Assembly (NCBI GenBank): GCA_023284085.1
Contig: JAKVHY010000026.1
Span: forward strand, 36,530-100,529
Source: Shewanella benthica
GTDB taxonomy: Bacteria; Pseudomonadota; Gammaproteobacteria; Enterobacterales; Shewanellaceae
Length of the DNA stretch: 64,000 bases
Direction: 5' to 3'
The notes under the pieces were generated by a model that was not told the origin of the DNA, did not search any database, and saw nothing but the letters and a program-made list of their open reading frames with translations. A program made the translations under genes and the position numbers. This document shows positions 1 to 8,880 of this stretch, in pieces (the stretch's first letter is position 1; each line of letters begins with the position of its first letter).

Positions 1-589
1 CGATGGTGAGTTCAACATGCCTTTGCAGCTCAAATAACGAGATATTCTCTTCCACGGCCAAGGGATGGCTTGCCGCCACGACGAGTATGCTGGTGATATC
101 CGGCAGAGACTGTGGTCGATAATTGGGACCTGTACGATAGTCTTTCACTAACATCAAGTCGGCATTATCTCGCTCAAATCTGGCTTGTACTCCACCGAGA
201 AACTCCATATTCAATTGAATTTTTGTCGGGATCTGATGGGCAGCCATACGTTTCAATGCCTTCATGATGGGCTCCATCGGCAAGGCTCCATCGATCACAA
301 GTTCCAGTTTTGGCTCCCAGCCCTCACTGAACCTGCTCGCTAAATGTTCAATGTTTGCCAGGTACTGCAACAGTCTCTGGCCTTCGGCGAGTATAACTTT
401 ACCTTCCGGCGTTAATTCGGCTCGGTACTGATCCCGACAAAAAAGATTTACACCTAAGTGTTGCTCTAACTTCTTTATCTGATAACTCACCGCAGACTGA
501 GCCTTATGTAAACGCTCTGCAGCCTTAGCAAAGCTGCCTTCTTCGACCAAAACCTCAAGCACTTTAAATGCATCAACATCTATACGCAT
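1..589 (-). CDS. LysR-family transcriptional regulator (C-terminus cut by window edge)
   Basis: This is the N-terminal 196 residues of a LysR regulator read leftward; the rest lies outside the window. The start is ATG at 587-589 (MRIDVDAFKVLEVLVEEGSF). The helix-turn-helix follows directly (AKAAERLHKAQSAVSYQIKKLE), then the linker helix and the first half of the effector-binding domain. It is divergent from the HPPD gene with about 220 bp between starts, so it may control that gene or itself; this is inference from arrangement only. Family assignment is firm, the ligand is unknown. Confidence 0.88.
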   Translation of the reverse strand, partial: MRIDVDAFKVLEVLVEEGSFAKAAERLHKAQSAVSYQIKKLEQHLGVNLFCRDQYRAELTPEGKVILAEGQRLLQYLANIEHLASRFSEGWEPKLELVIDGALPMEPIMKALKRMAAHQIPTKIQLNMEFLGGVQARFERDNADLMLVKDYRTGPNYRPQSLPDITSILVVAASHPLAVEENISLFELQRHVELTI

Positions 590-812
590 ACACGCCTCAT
601 TAGTGTAAACCTAAATATACCATCTATTTTATAGATTAACTCAAGCCAATTATTATTCTTTTTTTTGTTCATCTGAGCAACTAAATTGATATTAAGATCA
701 CAATTTAAGTGAAAATGGTGTCTGGCTCAAACAGAAAGACATCACATCCCAAACATAAAACATAAAAAAAGCACCCATCAAGGTGCATGAAAAATTGAAC
801 GAGGATAGAACA

Positions 813-1853
813 ATGGCAAGCGAAAAAAATCCACTGGGCTTATTGGGCATAGAATTCACTGAATTTTCCACCCCAGATCTTGAATTCATGCATAAAGTAT
901 TTATCGATTTCGGCTTCTCAAAACTGAAAAAGAGCAAGAACAAAGATATCAGTTACTACACACAAAATGACATCCACTTCCTGCTGAACAACGAGCGAAG
1001 CGGTTTCTCGGCCGAGTTTGCTAAGACTCACGGTCCTGCGATTTGTTCTATGGGCTGGCGCGTAGAAGATGCACAGTTTGCCTTCGAAGGCGCGGTAGCT
1101 CGCGGTGCTAAACCTGCCGATGATGCTAACAAGGATCATCCTTATCCGGCTATTTATGGCATAGGTGACAGCTTAATTTACTTTATCGACATCTTTGGTG
1201 AAGAAAAGAATATCTACCAAAATGATTTCGTCGATCTCGAACAGCCAGTCATCACGCAAGAAAAAGGCTTTATCGAAGTCGATCATCTCACCAACAATGT
1301 CTACCAGGGCACCATGGAGTTTTGGGCTAACTTCTATAAAGATATCTTCGGTTTCACCGAAGTGCGCTATTTCGATATTAAGGGGGCTAAAACCGCCTTG
1401 ATCTCTTACGCCCTGCGCTCACCGGATGGCAGCTTCTGCATTCCAATCAACGAAGGTAAAGGCAGCGAGAAGAATCAGATAGATGAATATCTGAAAGAGT
1501 ATGATGGTCCGGGCGTACAGCATCTGGCATTCAGAAGTCGTGATATCGTCGCCTCTCTCGATGCGATGGAAGGTTCATCCATTCAGACATTAGATATTAT
1601 CCCTGAATATTACGAAACCATCTTCGACAAGCTGCCTCAGGTCACCGAAGACAGAGAGCGCATCAGGCATCATCAGATATTGATCGACGGCGATGACGAT
1701 GGCTACCTGCTGCAGATCTTCACTAAGAATCTGTTCGGCCCTATCTTCATCGAGATCATTCAACGTAAGAATAATCAGGGCTTCGGCGAAGGTAACTTTA
1801 CCGCCCTGTTTGAGTCGATAGAGCGTGATCAGCAGCGTCGTGGCGTGCTCTAA
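813..1853 (+). CDS. hppD: 4-hydroxyphenylpyruvate dioxygenase
   Basis: Fe(II)-dependent dioxygenase of tyrosine catabolism that converts 4-hydroxyphenylpyruvate to homogentisate in the cytosol. It has 346 aa, the usual bacterial length, with two VOC-type halves. The expected metal ligands are visible: His158 (VDHLTNN), His237 (GVQHLAF) and Glu314 (FIEIIQR). An in-frame ATG exists at 783, but the ATG at 813 follows a good GAGG ribosome site at 801-804 and gives the normal N-terminus, so it was chosen. No homogentisate dioxygenase gene is adjacent. If the pathway stops here, homogentisate could accumulate and form pyomelanin, as known in other Shewanella; that depends on genes outside the window. 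Confidence 0.95.
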   Translation: MASEKNPLGLLGIEFTEFSTPDLEFMHKVFIDFGFSKLKKSKNKDISYYTQNDIHFLLNNERSGFSAEFAKTHGPAICSMGWRVEDAQFAFEGAVARGAKPADDANKDHPYPAIYGIGDSLIYFIDIFGEEKNIYQNDFVDLEQPVITQEKGFIEVDHLTNNVYQGTMEFWANFYKDIFGFTEVRYFDIKGAKTALISYALRSPDGSFCIPINEGKGSEKNQIDEYLKEYDGPGVQHLAFRSRDIVASLDAMEGSSIQTLDIIPEYYETIFDKLPQVTEDRERIRHHQILIDGDDDGYLLQIFTKNLFGPIFIEIIQRKNNQGFGEGNFTALFESIERDQQRRGVL

Positions 1854-1912
1854 CAAGCCTAGTCTCCAGCCTCCGACGTTAACTAGTGTGCTGATTTAGG
1901 TTAGCCGGATGT

Positions 1913-1940
1913 AAAACCAGCCTCAATGGCTGGTTTTTTG
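1913..1940 (+). terminator. Rho-independent terminator after HPPD gene
   Basis: Inverted repeat aaaaccagcc / ggctggtttt with a 4-5 base loop, followed by a T-run, about 60 bp after the HPPD stop. Confidence 0.85.
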
Positions 1941-2007
1941 TTTTCACTGGGCACAATATTCTCTAGACTGAGCCTCCTTCTAACAAAAATTAAGAAGCTT
2001 ATTACCG

Positions 2008-2625
2008 ATGCCAGATATCGCCCTACTCGCTGTTTTTCTACCTACCTTCTTCTTCGTGTCAATCACACCCGGCATGTGTATGACACTCGCAATGACCTTA
2101 GGCATGAGTATCGGTGTGCGTCGAACCCTGTGGATGATGGGTGGGGAATTGATTGGTGTGGCTATCGTGGCTATTGCCGCTGTCATGGGCGTCGCAAGTA
2201 TCATGCTTAACTACCCTCAAGCCTTCTCAATCATCAAATATGCCGGCGGTGCTTACCTGGGCTATATTGGAATCCAGATGTGGTTATCTAAAGGCAAGAT
2301 GACCATAACCAATGAGCAGCAGACACAAGTGAGCCGCACAACTCTATTCAATCAAGGCCTGATGACTGCGATTTCAAATCCTAAAGGCTGGGCCTTTATG
2401 GTCTCCCTGTTACCGCCATTCATCAGCGCTGATAAGGCAGTGGCGCCTCAGCTGTTCTGGCTCTTGTCTATCATCTTAGTCTCTGAAGCCGTTGCTATGC
2501 TCGCCTATGCCTCCGGCGGTAAGAGCCTAAGAGTGTTTTTATCTAAGGGGGATAATATCAAGCTGATGAATCGTATTGCAGGTTCATTGATGATAGGTGT
2601 CGGTTTCTGGTTGGCGTTAGGTTAA
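2008..2625 (+). CDS. LysE/RhtB-family amino acid exporter
   Basis: Integral inner-membrane protein of 205 aa with about six hydrophobic segments, matching the LysE/RhtB translocator family that exports amino acids or their derivatives by proton exchange. Visible family features are the N-terminal FFFVSITPGMCMTLAMTLG stretch (normally PGP in this position), YAGGAYLGYIGIQMW, and the NPKGWAF motif in the middle. Substrate cannot be read from sequence. It stands alone between the HPPD terminator and a convergent gene; the ribosome site before the ATG is weak. Confidence 0.88.
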   Translation: MPDIALLAVFLPTFFFVSITPGMCMTLAMTLGMSIGVRRTLWMMGGELIGVAIVAIAAVMGVASIMLNYPQAFSIIKYAGGAYLGYIGIQMWLSKGKMTITNEQQTQVSRTTLFNQGLMTAISNPKGWAFMVSLLPPFISADKAVAPQLFWLLSIILVSEAVAMLAYASGGKSLRVFLSKGDNIKLMNRIAGSLMIGVGFWLALG

Positions 2626-2662
2626 ACACGATACTGAACAAGCCCTAGCTCCTAGGGCCTCA

Positions 2663-4021
2663 TTAATCCTTGTTCTTAAACGGCAGTGATTTAGCTGCCT
2701 CTATCATGTAACGTCTATTTTGTTCGGCTTCCTGTAGAGTAAAATTCTCGATGGCGTCTCTGAAACCTGGGTGGGCAATCTCATGGTTTGAGTAGGTCTC
2801 CACCGGCTCAAATCCTCTAGAAATCTTATGCTCTCCCTGAGCCCCCGCATCCAAGGTCTGCAAATTATGTTTGATGCAGTATTCAATCCCCTGGTAATAA
2901 CACGCCTCGAAATGTAAAGCATCACCCTCTTCCAAACAGCCCCAATATCGACCATAGAGATGCGTATCACTGGTGAAATAGAGCGCAGCAGCGACGATAC
3001 GGGCATCTCCAAGTTCCTCTGCTGAGCCGATATGGTCATCTAAGCTCTCAGGAGCATCCGAATTATCTGAATTATCTGAATTATCTGAATTATCTGATCC
3101 ATAGAATTGCGGCATTGGCTTCTCGACAACCAGTAATTGCACTTGCTCCGGCATCGTTTTTCCAATCAGTTTAAAAAAGTCTAGATTAAGATAACCGTAG
3201 TGGCCCGAGCGTTTCGCATAGGTTACCTGGTAACAGTAGTAGAAGGATTGCCACTGAGCCTCTGTCACATCACAGCCCGGAACAAACCTAAAGGTATAAC
3301 CTTGTCCTTGAGCCTTATTTCTCTCTTTGATGATGTTTTTTCGTTTGCGTGAACTCATAACAGACAAGAAATCATCAAATCCCCGGTAACCTTGGTTACG
3401 CCAATGAAACTGAGTGCCAGTGCGCTTAAGGGGGGTTAAAGATGAAGGTGAAGATAAGCCTGACGCTAATTCTGCTTCTAACTGGGACTGTGATTGTGAC
3501 AGTGAGATAAGCTTATGTTGCGCCTCAGGCATAAACAGGCAATGCCAGCTCGAATATCTTCCTCGCCTCATCTCATGGCTCAGTGCTTGAATCATCAAGG
3601 AGACGACAGACTGAGACTCTTGTTCACTGAGTTGCTTATCTATGCCGAACCTGTTGCCCGTGACAGGCGTAAAAGGAACCGCGCTCAATAACTTAGGGTA
3701 ATAGTCGATGTGATTCCTTTCATAGGCCTCGGCCCAGGCCCAATCGAACACGTATTCTCCATAAGAATGACTCTTACTGTACAGGGGCATCACAGCAATC
3801 CGCTTACCTTGGCTCAGCACAGACAAATGCATGGGAGTCCAACCGGATTTCGGGCACACACAACGACTCTCTTCCAACGCCAGAAGATAGGCATGACAAG
3901 TAAAGGGGTTAACTCCCTTACCGCGCTTGTCAACATCTCCCTGCATCAAGGCATTCCATTCATCGGCAGGAATAGTGGAGATTGACTCCGAGAACTCAAG
4001 CTTCAAGTCTGATCCGAACAA
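2663..4021 (-). CDS. COG3146/DUF482-type GNAT-like N-acyltransferase
   Basis: Cytosolic protein of 452 aa of the COG3146 (DUF482, 'peptidogalycan biosynthesis') family, which has a FemAB/GNAT-type fold and no settled substrate. Family marks include RKRKNIKKERNKA-like basic sequence mid-protein and the C-terminal DAGAQGEHKISRGFEP block. The start is TTG at 4019-4021, supported by AGGAG about six bases upstream. Residues around 310-325 are a low-complexity SDN repeat produced by a 9-bp DNA repeat (see separate entry). Convergent with the upstream exporter gene. Confidence 0.85.
   Translation of the reverse strand: MFGSDLKLEFSESISTIPADEWNALMQGDVDKRGKGVNPFTCHAYLLALEESRCVCPKSGWTPMHLSVLSQGKRIAVMPLYSKSHSYGEYVFDWAWAEAYERNHIDYYPKLLSAVPFTPVTGNRFGIDKQLSEQESQSVVSLMIQALSHEMRRGRYSSWHCLFMPEAQHKLISLSQSQSQLEAELASGLSSPSSLTPLKRTGTQFHWRNQGYRGFDDFLSVMSSRKRKNIIKERNKAQGQGYTFRFVPGCDVTEAQWQSFYYCYQVTYAKRSGHYGYLNLDFFKLIGKTMPEQVQLLVVEKPMPQFYGSDNSDNSDNSDNSDAPESLDDHIGSAEELGDARIVAAALYFTSDTHLYGRYWGCLEEGDALHFEACYYQGIEYCIKHNLQTLDAGAQGEHKISRGFEPVETYSNHEIAHPGFRDAIENFTLQEAEQNRRYMIEAAKSLPFKNKD
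3058..3098. repeat. 9-bp tandem repeat inside coding sequence (SDN expansion)
   Basis: The unit 'aattatctg' is repeated about 4.5 times without interruption. Because 9 is a multiple of three, the repeat stays in frame and encodes alternating Ser-Asp-Asn in the COG3146 protein, in what is probably a surface loop. Confidence 0.9.
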
Positions 4022-4115
4022 GTACTTCTCCTACTTTTTTTGTCTTGCTATTTTATATGATTAACGTCACATTGCTGAAATAACTATAACTTTCTAATAT
4101 AAAAAAGGGATTTCA

Positions 4116-5864
4116 ATGCGCTCGCTAACACGATTATTCGTCGCCATCTCTGTGGCCGTGCCTTTACTGGGCTTATCCTCTGCATTGCATGTCGCCCCCG
4201 TACAAGCCGCTGAATCTTCAATATACAGCCACATGGCAACCGTGCAACCCGTTTGGGCTAAGCATGGCATGGTGTCGAGTCAAGAGGCATTGGCGACTCG
4301 AGCTGGCGTAGATATTTTAAAGCAAGGCGGTAATGCCGTCGATGCCGCCGTGGCGGTTGGCTTTGCCCTTGCGGTGACCTTGCCTCGTGCTGGCAACATA
4401 GGTGGCGGTGGCTTCATGTTGGTTCATCTCGCCGAGCCCAACAAGACTATCGCTATCGATTACCGTGAAATGGCGCCATCGAAAGCCCATAGAGATATGT
4501 ACCTCAATGAGCAGGGCGACGCCGTTGCTAAACTGAGCCGCGAACACGGCCTAGCCGTTGGCGTACCGGGTACTGTGATGGGCATGGAACTGGCCCTCGA
4601 GAAATACGGCACCATGACCATGAAGCAAGTGATGGCTGCGGCGATAACAATGGCGAGTGAAGGCATTACCGTCACACCGGATCTCTCTACCTCTTTAATT
4701 GGGCTTAAAAGACGAATCGCCCAATGGCCAAGCTCTGCCGAGGTATTTTATAAAGCAGACGGCAGTAATTATCAAGTCGGTGACCTGCTAAAACAAGCTG
4801 AGCTTGCCCACTCTTTATCCTTAATTGCCAAGCAAGGCAGTAAAGGCTTCTACCAAGGGGAAACGGCTCAAAAATTAGTTGCAGCCGTTCAAGACGCTGG
4901 CGGGATCATGACACTCGATGATCTAAAGCAGTATAAAGTTGTCGAGCGTAAACCGGTGACAGGCGATTATCGTGGCTATAAAGTGGTGTCCATGCCGCCA
5001 CCTTCATCCGGCGGCGTCCATATCGTCGAAATGCTCAACATATTAGAAACCTTCCCCATCGATAAACTGGGTCATAACACAGCAACGACTCTGCATCTGA
5101 TGACTGAGGCGATGAGACGCGCCTATGCCGATCGCAGTGAATATCTTGGCGATCCCGACTTCTACAAGGTGCCAGTAGAGGCCTTGACCAGTAAAGACTA
5201 TGCCAGAACGTTAGCCAGTCAAATCGCTATCAATAAGGCCACACCGAGTAGCGAAATTAAACCCGGTAAACTTATCCCCTATGAGAGTGACCAAACCACT
5301 CATTACTCTGTGGTCGACAAATGGGGCAACGCGGTATCCAATACCTACACCCTAAACTTCAGCTATGGCTCGGGATTAGTGGCTAAAGGCACTGGCATCT
5401 TACTCAACAATGAGATGGATGATTTTTCTGCAAAGCCCGGCACTCCAAATGGTTATGGCCTGGTCGGCGGTGAAGCCAACTCAGTCGAAGGCAACAAGCG
5501 GCCACTCAGCTCCATGAGCCCAACCATAGTGATGAAAGATGGCAAACCCTTTATCATCACCGGCAGCCCAGGTGGTTCACGCATCATCACGACCACGATG
5601 CAGATCATCATGAATGTCATCGACCATGATCTTAATATCGCCGAAGCCACTGCCGCGCCTCGCATACACCATCAGTGGTTGCCCGATGTACTACGTGTCG
5701 AACATAGTCTCAATCGTGACACCATAGAGCTACTCGAAGCTAAGGGTCATAAGGTCAGTGTGGGTAACGCCATCGGCTCGACCCAATCGATTATGGTCAC
5801 GGAGCAAGGCGTATTTGGCTCATCAGACCCTCGCCGCGCAGGATCCTTGACCTTAGGGTATTAA
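4116..5864 (+). CDS. ggt: Gamma-glutamyltransferase (periplasmic glutathione hydrolase)
   Basis: N-terminal nucleophile hydrolase of 582 aa that cleaves the gamma-glutamyl bond of glutathione and related peptides in the periplasm. It has a Sec signal peptide ending near residue 32 (VAPVQA-AES). The autoprocessing site is DQTTHYSVVD, with the catalytic Thr at residue 394, close to Thr391 of E. coli Ggt. Downstream LLNNEMDDFS and KRPLSSMSPT are the typical small-subunit motifs. The ATG at 4116 follows an 'aaaaaaggga' ribosome site. Monocistronic, with its own terminator. Confidence 0.95.
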   Translation: MRSLTRLFVAISVAVPLLGLSSALHVAPVQAAESSIYSHMATVQPVWAKHGMVSSQEALATRAGVDILKQGGNAVDAAVAVGFALAVTLPRAGNIGGGGFMLVHLAEPNKTIAIDYREMAPSKAHRDMYLNEQGDAVAKLSREHGLAVGVPGTVMGMELALEKYGTMTMKQVMAAAITMASEGITVTPDLSTSLIGLKRRIAQWPSSAEVFYKADGSNYQVGDLLKQAELAHSLSLIAKQGSKGFYQGETAQKLVAAVQDAGGIMTLDDLKQYKVVERKPVTGDYRGYKVVSMPPPSSGGVHIVEMLNILETFPIDKLGHNTATTLHLMTEAMRRAYADRSEYLGDPDFYKVPVEALTSKDYARTLASQIAINKATPSSEIKPGKLIPYESDQTTHYSVVDKWGNAVSNTYTLNFSYGSGLVAKGTGILLNNEMDDFSAKPGTPNGYGLVGGEANSVEGNKRPLSSMSPTIVMKDGKPFIITGSPGGSRIITTTMQIIMNVIDHDLNIAEATAAPRIHHQWLPDVLRVEHSLNRDTIELLEAKGHKVSVGNAIGSTQSIMVTEQGVFGSSDPRRAGSLTLGY

Positions 5865-5896
5865 TCTTAGATATCTACACGCTGGACTATATGCAC

Positions 5897-5926
5897 AAAA
5901 GGGAAGCCAGTGGCTTCCCTTTTTAA
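5897..5926 (+). terminator. Rho-independent terminator after ggt
   Basis: Stem gggaagcca / tggcttccc with a one-base centre (short loop after fraying) flanked by A-run and T-run, typical and probably active on both strands. Confidence 0.85.
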
Positions 5927-6340
5927 ACACGGTAAAACTCAGTCCACCCTTTCCTTATCCCAGATAATCAGTCTGAAAGCCGCTAGAACCAGCCTTAAAC
6001 GAATTAATGCATTTTTTAACAATTTAAGCTCTGTAAGTACTAGTGCTACCTATATTTGAACACATCTATTGTCAAGCTTGTGGTTAATAATTTATCAAAA
6101 AATGCCAGATAATGTATAAAAACAGGGCATTCAAAACATTTGTTACAAACAAAACATTATTTTGATAGCTTTAACACCTTTAACCATGATATTTAAAAGC
6201 TATTAACGTCAGTTTAAGTCTTTTAACGTATAAATTGTCATGATGATTTTTGTCTAGCTTAAACTGCACGCTTTCGCCCACTATGGGCTTGGCGACAATA
6301 TTTCAACACAAGCAAATAAAAACAAATCGGGGATATAAAT
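5927..6340. other. AT-rich intergenic region upstream of M3 peptidase
   Basis: About 410 bp without a credible reading frame. It is notably AT-rich with many A and T runs between 6060 and 6240, fitting a promoter or upstream regulatory region for the peptidase gene. I could not assign a specific regulator site. Confidence 0.5.
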
Positions 6341-8521
6341 ATGAAGGGATTAACCCTCAAACCACTAGTAACCGCTATGGCACTCACCTTTGCATTAGGT
6401 GCATGTAGCACATCAACGACTGGAAGCGGCGATACCAACCTGGCACCTAACGTTGTAGCGCAGCAGATAATCGAAAACAATGCGGGTAACCCATTCTTTA
6501 AGCCATACGATACTTACCTTGGTATTCCTGATTTTGATAAGATCAAACCAGAGCACTACCTACCGGCATTCAAGGCAGGTATTGCTCAGCATCAAGCCGA
6601 AATGCAAGCCATCATAGATAACCCTGAAGCACCCAACTTCGCTAACACAATCGAAGCGATGGAATTTTCAGGTGAGCTAACCTCAAAAGTCGCCAGCGTG
6701 TTCTATAACCTAACGGGTGCCGACACTAACGATGCGCTGCAGACGATCTCAAAAGAGGTCTCGCCTATGCTTTCATCGGCCAGCGATGATGTATTGCTAA
6801 ACGATAAATTGTTCCAAAAAGTAAAAGCGGTTTATGACTCACGTGATTCCCTGGGCCTGAATACCGCTCAGTCTAAGCTACTCGTTGACACTTATAAGTC
6901 TTTCACTCGTGGCGGCGCTAACCTAAACGACGCGGACAAGACCAAGCTTCGTGGTCTTAATGATCAGATTGGCAAACTCAGCTTGGAATTTGGTGACAAC
7001 CTACTGGCCGAAACTAACGCATTTGAGCTCGTCATCGATAACAAGGCCAATCTTTCTGGTCTACCACAAGATGTGATTAACACAGCAGCAGATACTGCAG
7101 CAAAGCGTGGCCACGAAGGTAAGTGGGTGTTCACCACTTCACGCCCCTCTATCACACCATTTTTGACCTATGCAGACAGTCGTGAGCTACGCGAAAAGAT
7201 CTACAACGGCTATATCATGCGCGGTAATAACGACAACGCTAATGATAACAAGCAGATCTTGGCTAAGATGGCTGCCCTACGTGCAGAACGTGCCCAGCTG
7301 ATGGGTTACAAGACTCATGCGCATTTCGTACTGGAAGAACGCACCGCTAAGACACCTGAAAATGTCTATGAGTTACTCAACAAGGTTTGGCCTGCAGCCC
7401 TTGCCCAGGCAGAAGCTGAAGTTGATGTGATGCAAGAGCTTATCGACTCTGAAGGCGGCGATTTCAAACTCGCAGGTTGGGATTGGTGGTACTACTCAGA
7501 CAAGATCCGTGTGGCTAAGTATAGCTTCAACGAGCAGCAGACTCGCCCCTACTTCTCACTGGAAAATACCCTCAAAGGTGTGTTTTATACGGCTAATCGT
7601 TTATTTGGCATCACAGTCAAGGAACGTACCGACCTACCTAAGTACAACGATGAAGTGCGTACCTGGGAAGTGTATGACAAAGACGGTTCCCTAATGGCCA
7701 TCTTCATGGGTGACTACTATGTACGCGACAGCAAGCGTGGTGGTGCATGGATGAACTCTTATCGTCAGCAGTACAAGATGAATGGCGTCGACTCTAAGCC
7801 TATCATAGTCAATGTACTTAACTACCCTCGCCCTTCAGCAGGTGAGCCCTCACTACTGACGTTTGATGAAGCCAGCACCCTGTTCCATGAGTTTGGTCAC
7901 GCCCTTCATGGCATGCTGTCAGATGTTCAGTATCGCTCTCAAGCAGGCACTTCAGTACCACGTGATTACGTCGAGTTCCCATCACAGGTGATGGAAAACT
8001 GGATGACTCAGCCCGAAGTCTTGGCTCAGTTCGCTAAGCACTACAAGACGGGTGAAGTGATCCCACAGGAGCTAGTGAAGAAAATACAAGCTGCGAGCAA
8101 GTTCAACCAAGGCTTTGCCACCGTTGAATATATGGCGGCCACTAAGCTAGATCTTGATTGGCACACAGTGACCGACTTTACCCCGAAAGATGCGGCAAAA
8201 TTTGAAGCTGAGTCACTCAACAAGATGGGTCTTATCAATGAGATCGCACCTAGATACCGCAGTACTTACTTCTCGCACATTTTCTCGGGTGGATATTCTG
8301 CAGGTTACTACAGCTACCTTTGGTCTGATATCTTAGGTGCCGATGCATTCGAAGCCTTCAAAGAAAACGGTATCTTCGACCAAACAACAGCTGAAGCCTT
8401 CAGAAATAATATCTTGTCTCAGGGTGGCAGTGAAGATCCTATGCTACTTTACAAGCAGTTCCGTGGCAAAGAAGCGGGCATCGACCCACTACTTCGCAGC
8501 CGTGGTCTACTTGCAAAATAA
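6341..8521 (+). CDS. dcp: M3-family oligopeptidase / dipeptidyl carboxypeptidase, lipoprotein
   Basis: Zinc metallopeptidase of 726 aa, M3 family (Dcp/thimet oligopeptidase type), that degrades short peptides. The zinc motif HEFGH is at residues 516-520 (FHEFGHALHGM), and the C-terminal GGYSAGYYSYLWSD block is typical of Dcp. Unlike E. coli cytosolic Dcp, it begins with a lipoprotein signal ending LGAC (Cys near residue 22), so it is predicted to be anchored in the envelope. Flanked by its own terminator; no operon partners. Confidence 0.93.
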   Translation: MKGLTLKPLVTAMALTFALGACSTSTTGSGDTNLAPNVVAQQIIENNAGNPFFKPYDTYLGIPDFDKIKPEHYLPAFKAGIAQHQAEMQAIIDNPEAPNFANTIEAMEFSGELTSKVASVFYNLTGADTNDALQTISKEVSPMLSSASDDVLLNDKLFQKVKAVYDSRDSLGLNTAQSKLLVDTYKSFTRGGANLNDADKTKLRGLNDQIGKLSLEFGDNLLAETNAFELVIDNKANLSGLPQDVINTAADTAAKRGHEGKWVFTTSRPSITPFLTYADSRELREKIYNGYIMRGNNDNANDNKQILAKMAALRAERAQLMGYKTHAHFVLEERTAKTPENVYELLNKVWPAALAQAEAEVDVMQELIDSEGGDFKLAGWDWWYYSDKIRVAKYSFNEQQTRPYFSLENTLKGVFYTANRLFGITVKERTDLPKYNDEVRTWEVYDKDGSLMAIFMGDYYVRDSKRGGAWMNSYRQQYKMNGVDSKPIIVNVLNYPRPSAGEPSLLTFDEASTLFHEFGHALHGMLSDVQYRSQAGTSVPRDYVEFPSQVMENWMTQPEVLAQFAKHYKTGEVIPQELVKKIQAASKFNQGFATVEYMAATKLDLDWHTVTDFTPKDAAKFEAESLNKMGLINEIAPRYRSTYFSHIFSGGYSAGYYSYLWSDILGADAFEAFKENGIFDQTTAEAFRNNILSQGGSEDPMLLYKQFRGKEAGIDPLLRSRGLLAK

Positions 8522-8567
8522 CACACGGTCACAAACATAAAGTTTGTCCAAGCTTAGATTAGAATAA

Positions 8568-8596
8568 TAAGAGCCCTTTTTAGGGCTCTTTTATTT
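8568..8596 (+). terminator. Rho-independent terminator after dcp
   Basis: Stem agagccct / agggctct with a short T loop and a following T-rich tail. Confidence 0.88.
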
Positions 8597-8880
8597 TCAG
8601 GCTCCACACGCCAACATTTTAAACTCACAGGGAGCAAAGGCAACAACCTCGCTACACTCGCACAACATGCGTATCAGAACAGTGATACACCTCTGATTAA
8701 ATTTAAACCAAACGATACCTAAGTCTCATATAAAGCGTTAAACCCCTACCCCACATCACATTAATGAAACTTTCTCGGCATATAATAACCTCACGCCCTC
8801 AGTGATATCACAAGAAATATCACGTTGGTTACATGAGACATGACCTAACAACAAGAGTCGTGCCTCGGGGTCTTAAATAA
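8597..8880. other. Intergenic region upstream of CpdB-like gene
   Basis: About 280 bp with no credible gene. The stretch 8800-8835 has repeated 'atatcac' elements (gtgatatcac, aatatcac) that could be part of an operator. The promoter for the phosphoesterase gene should lie here. Confidence 0.4.
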
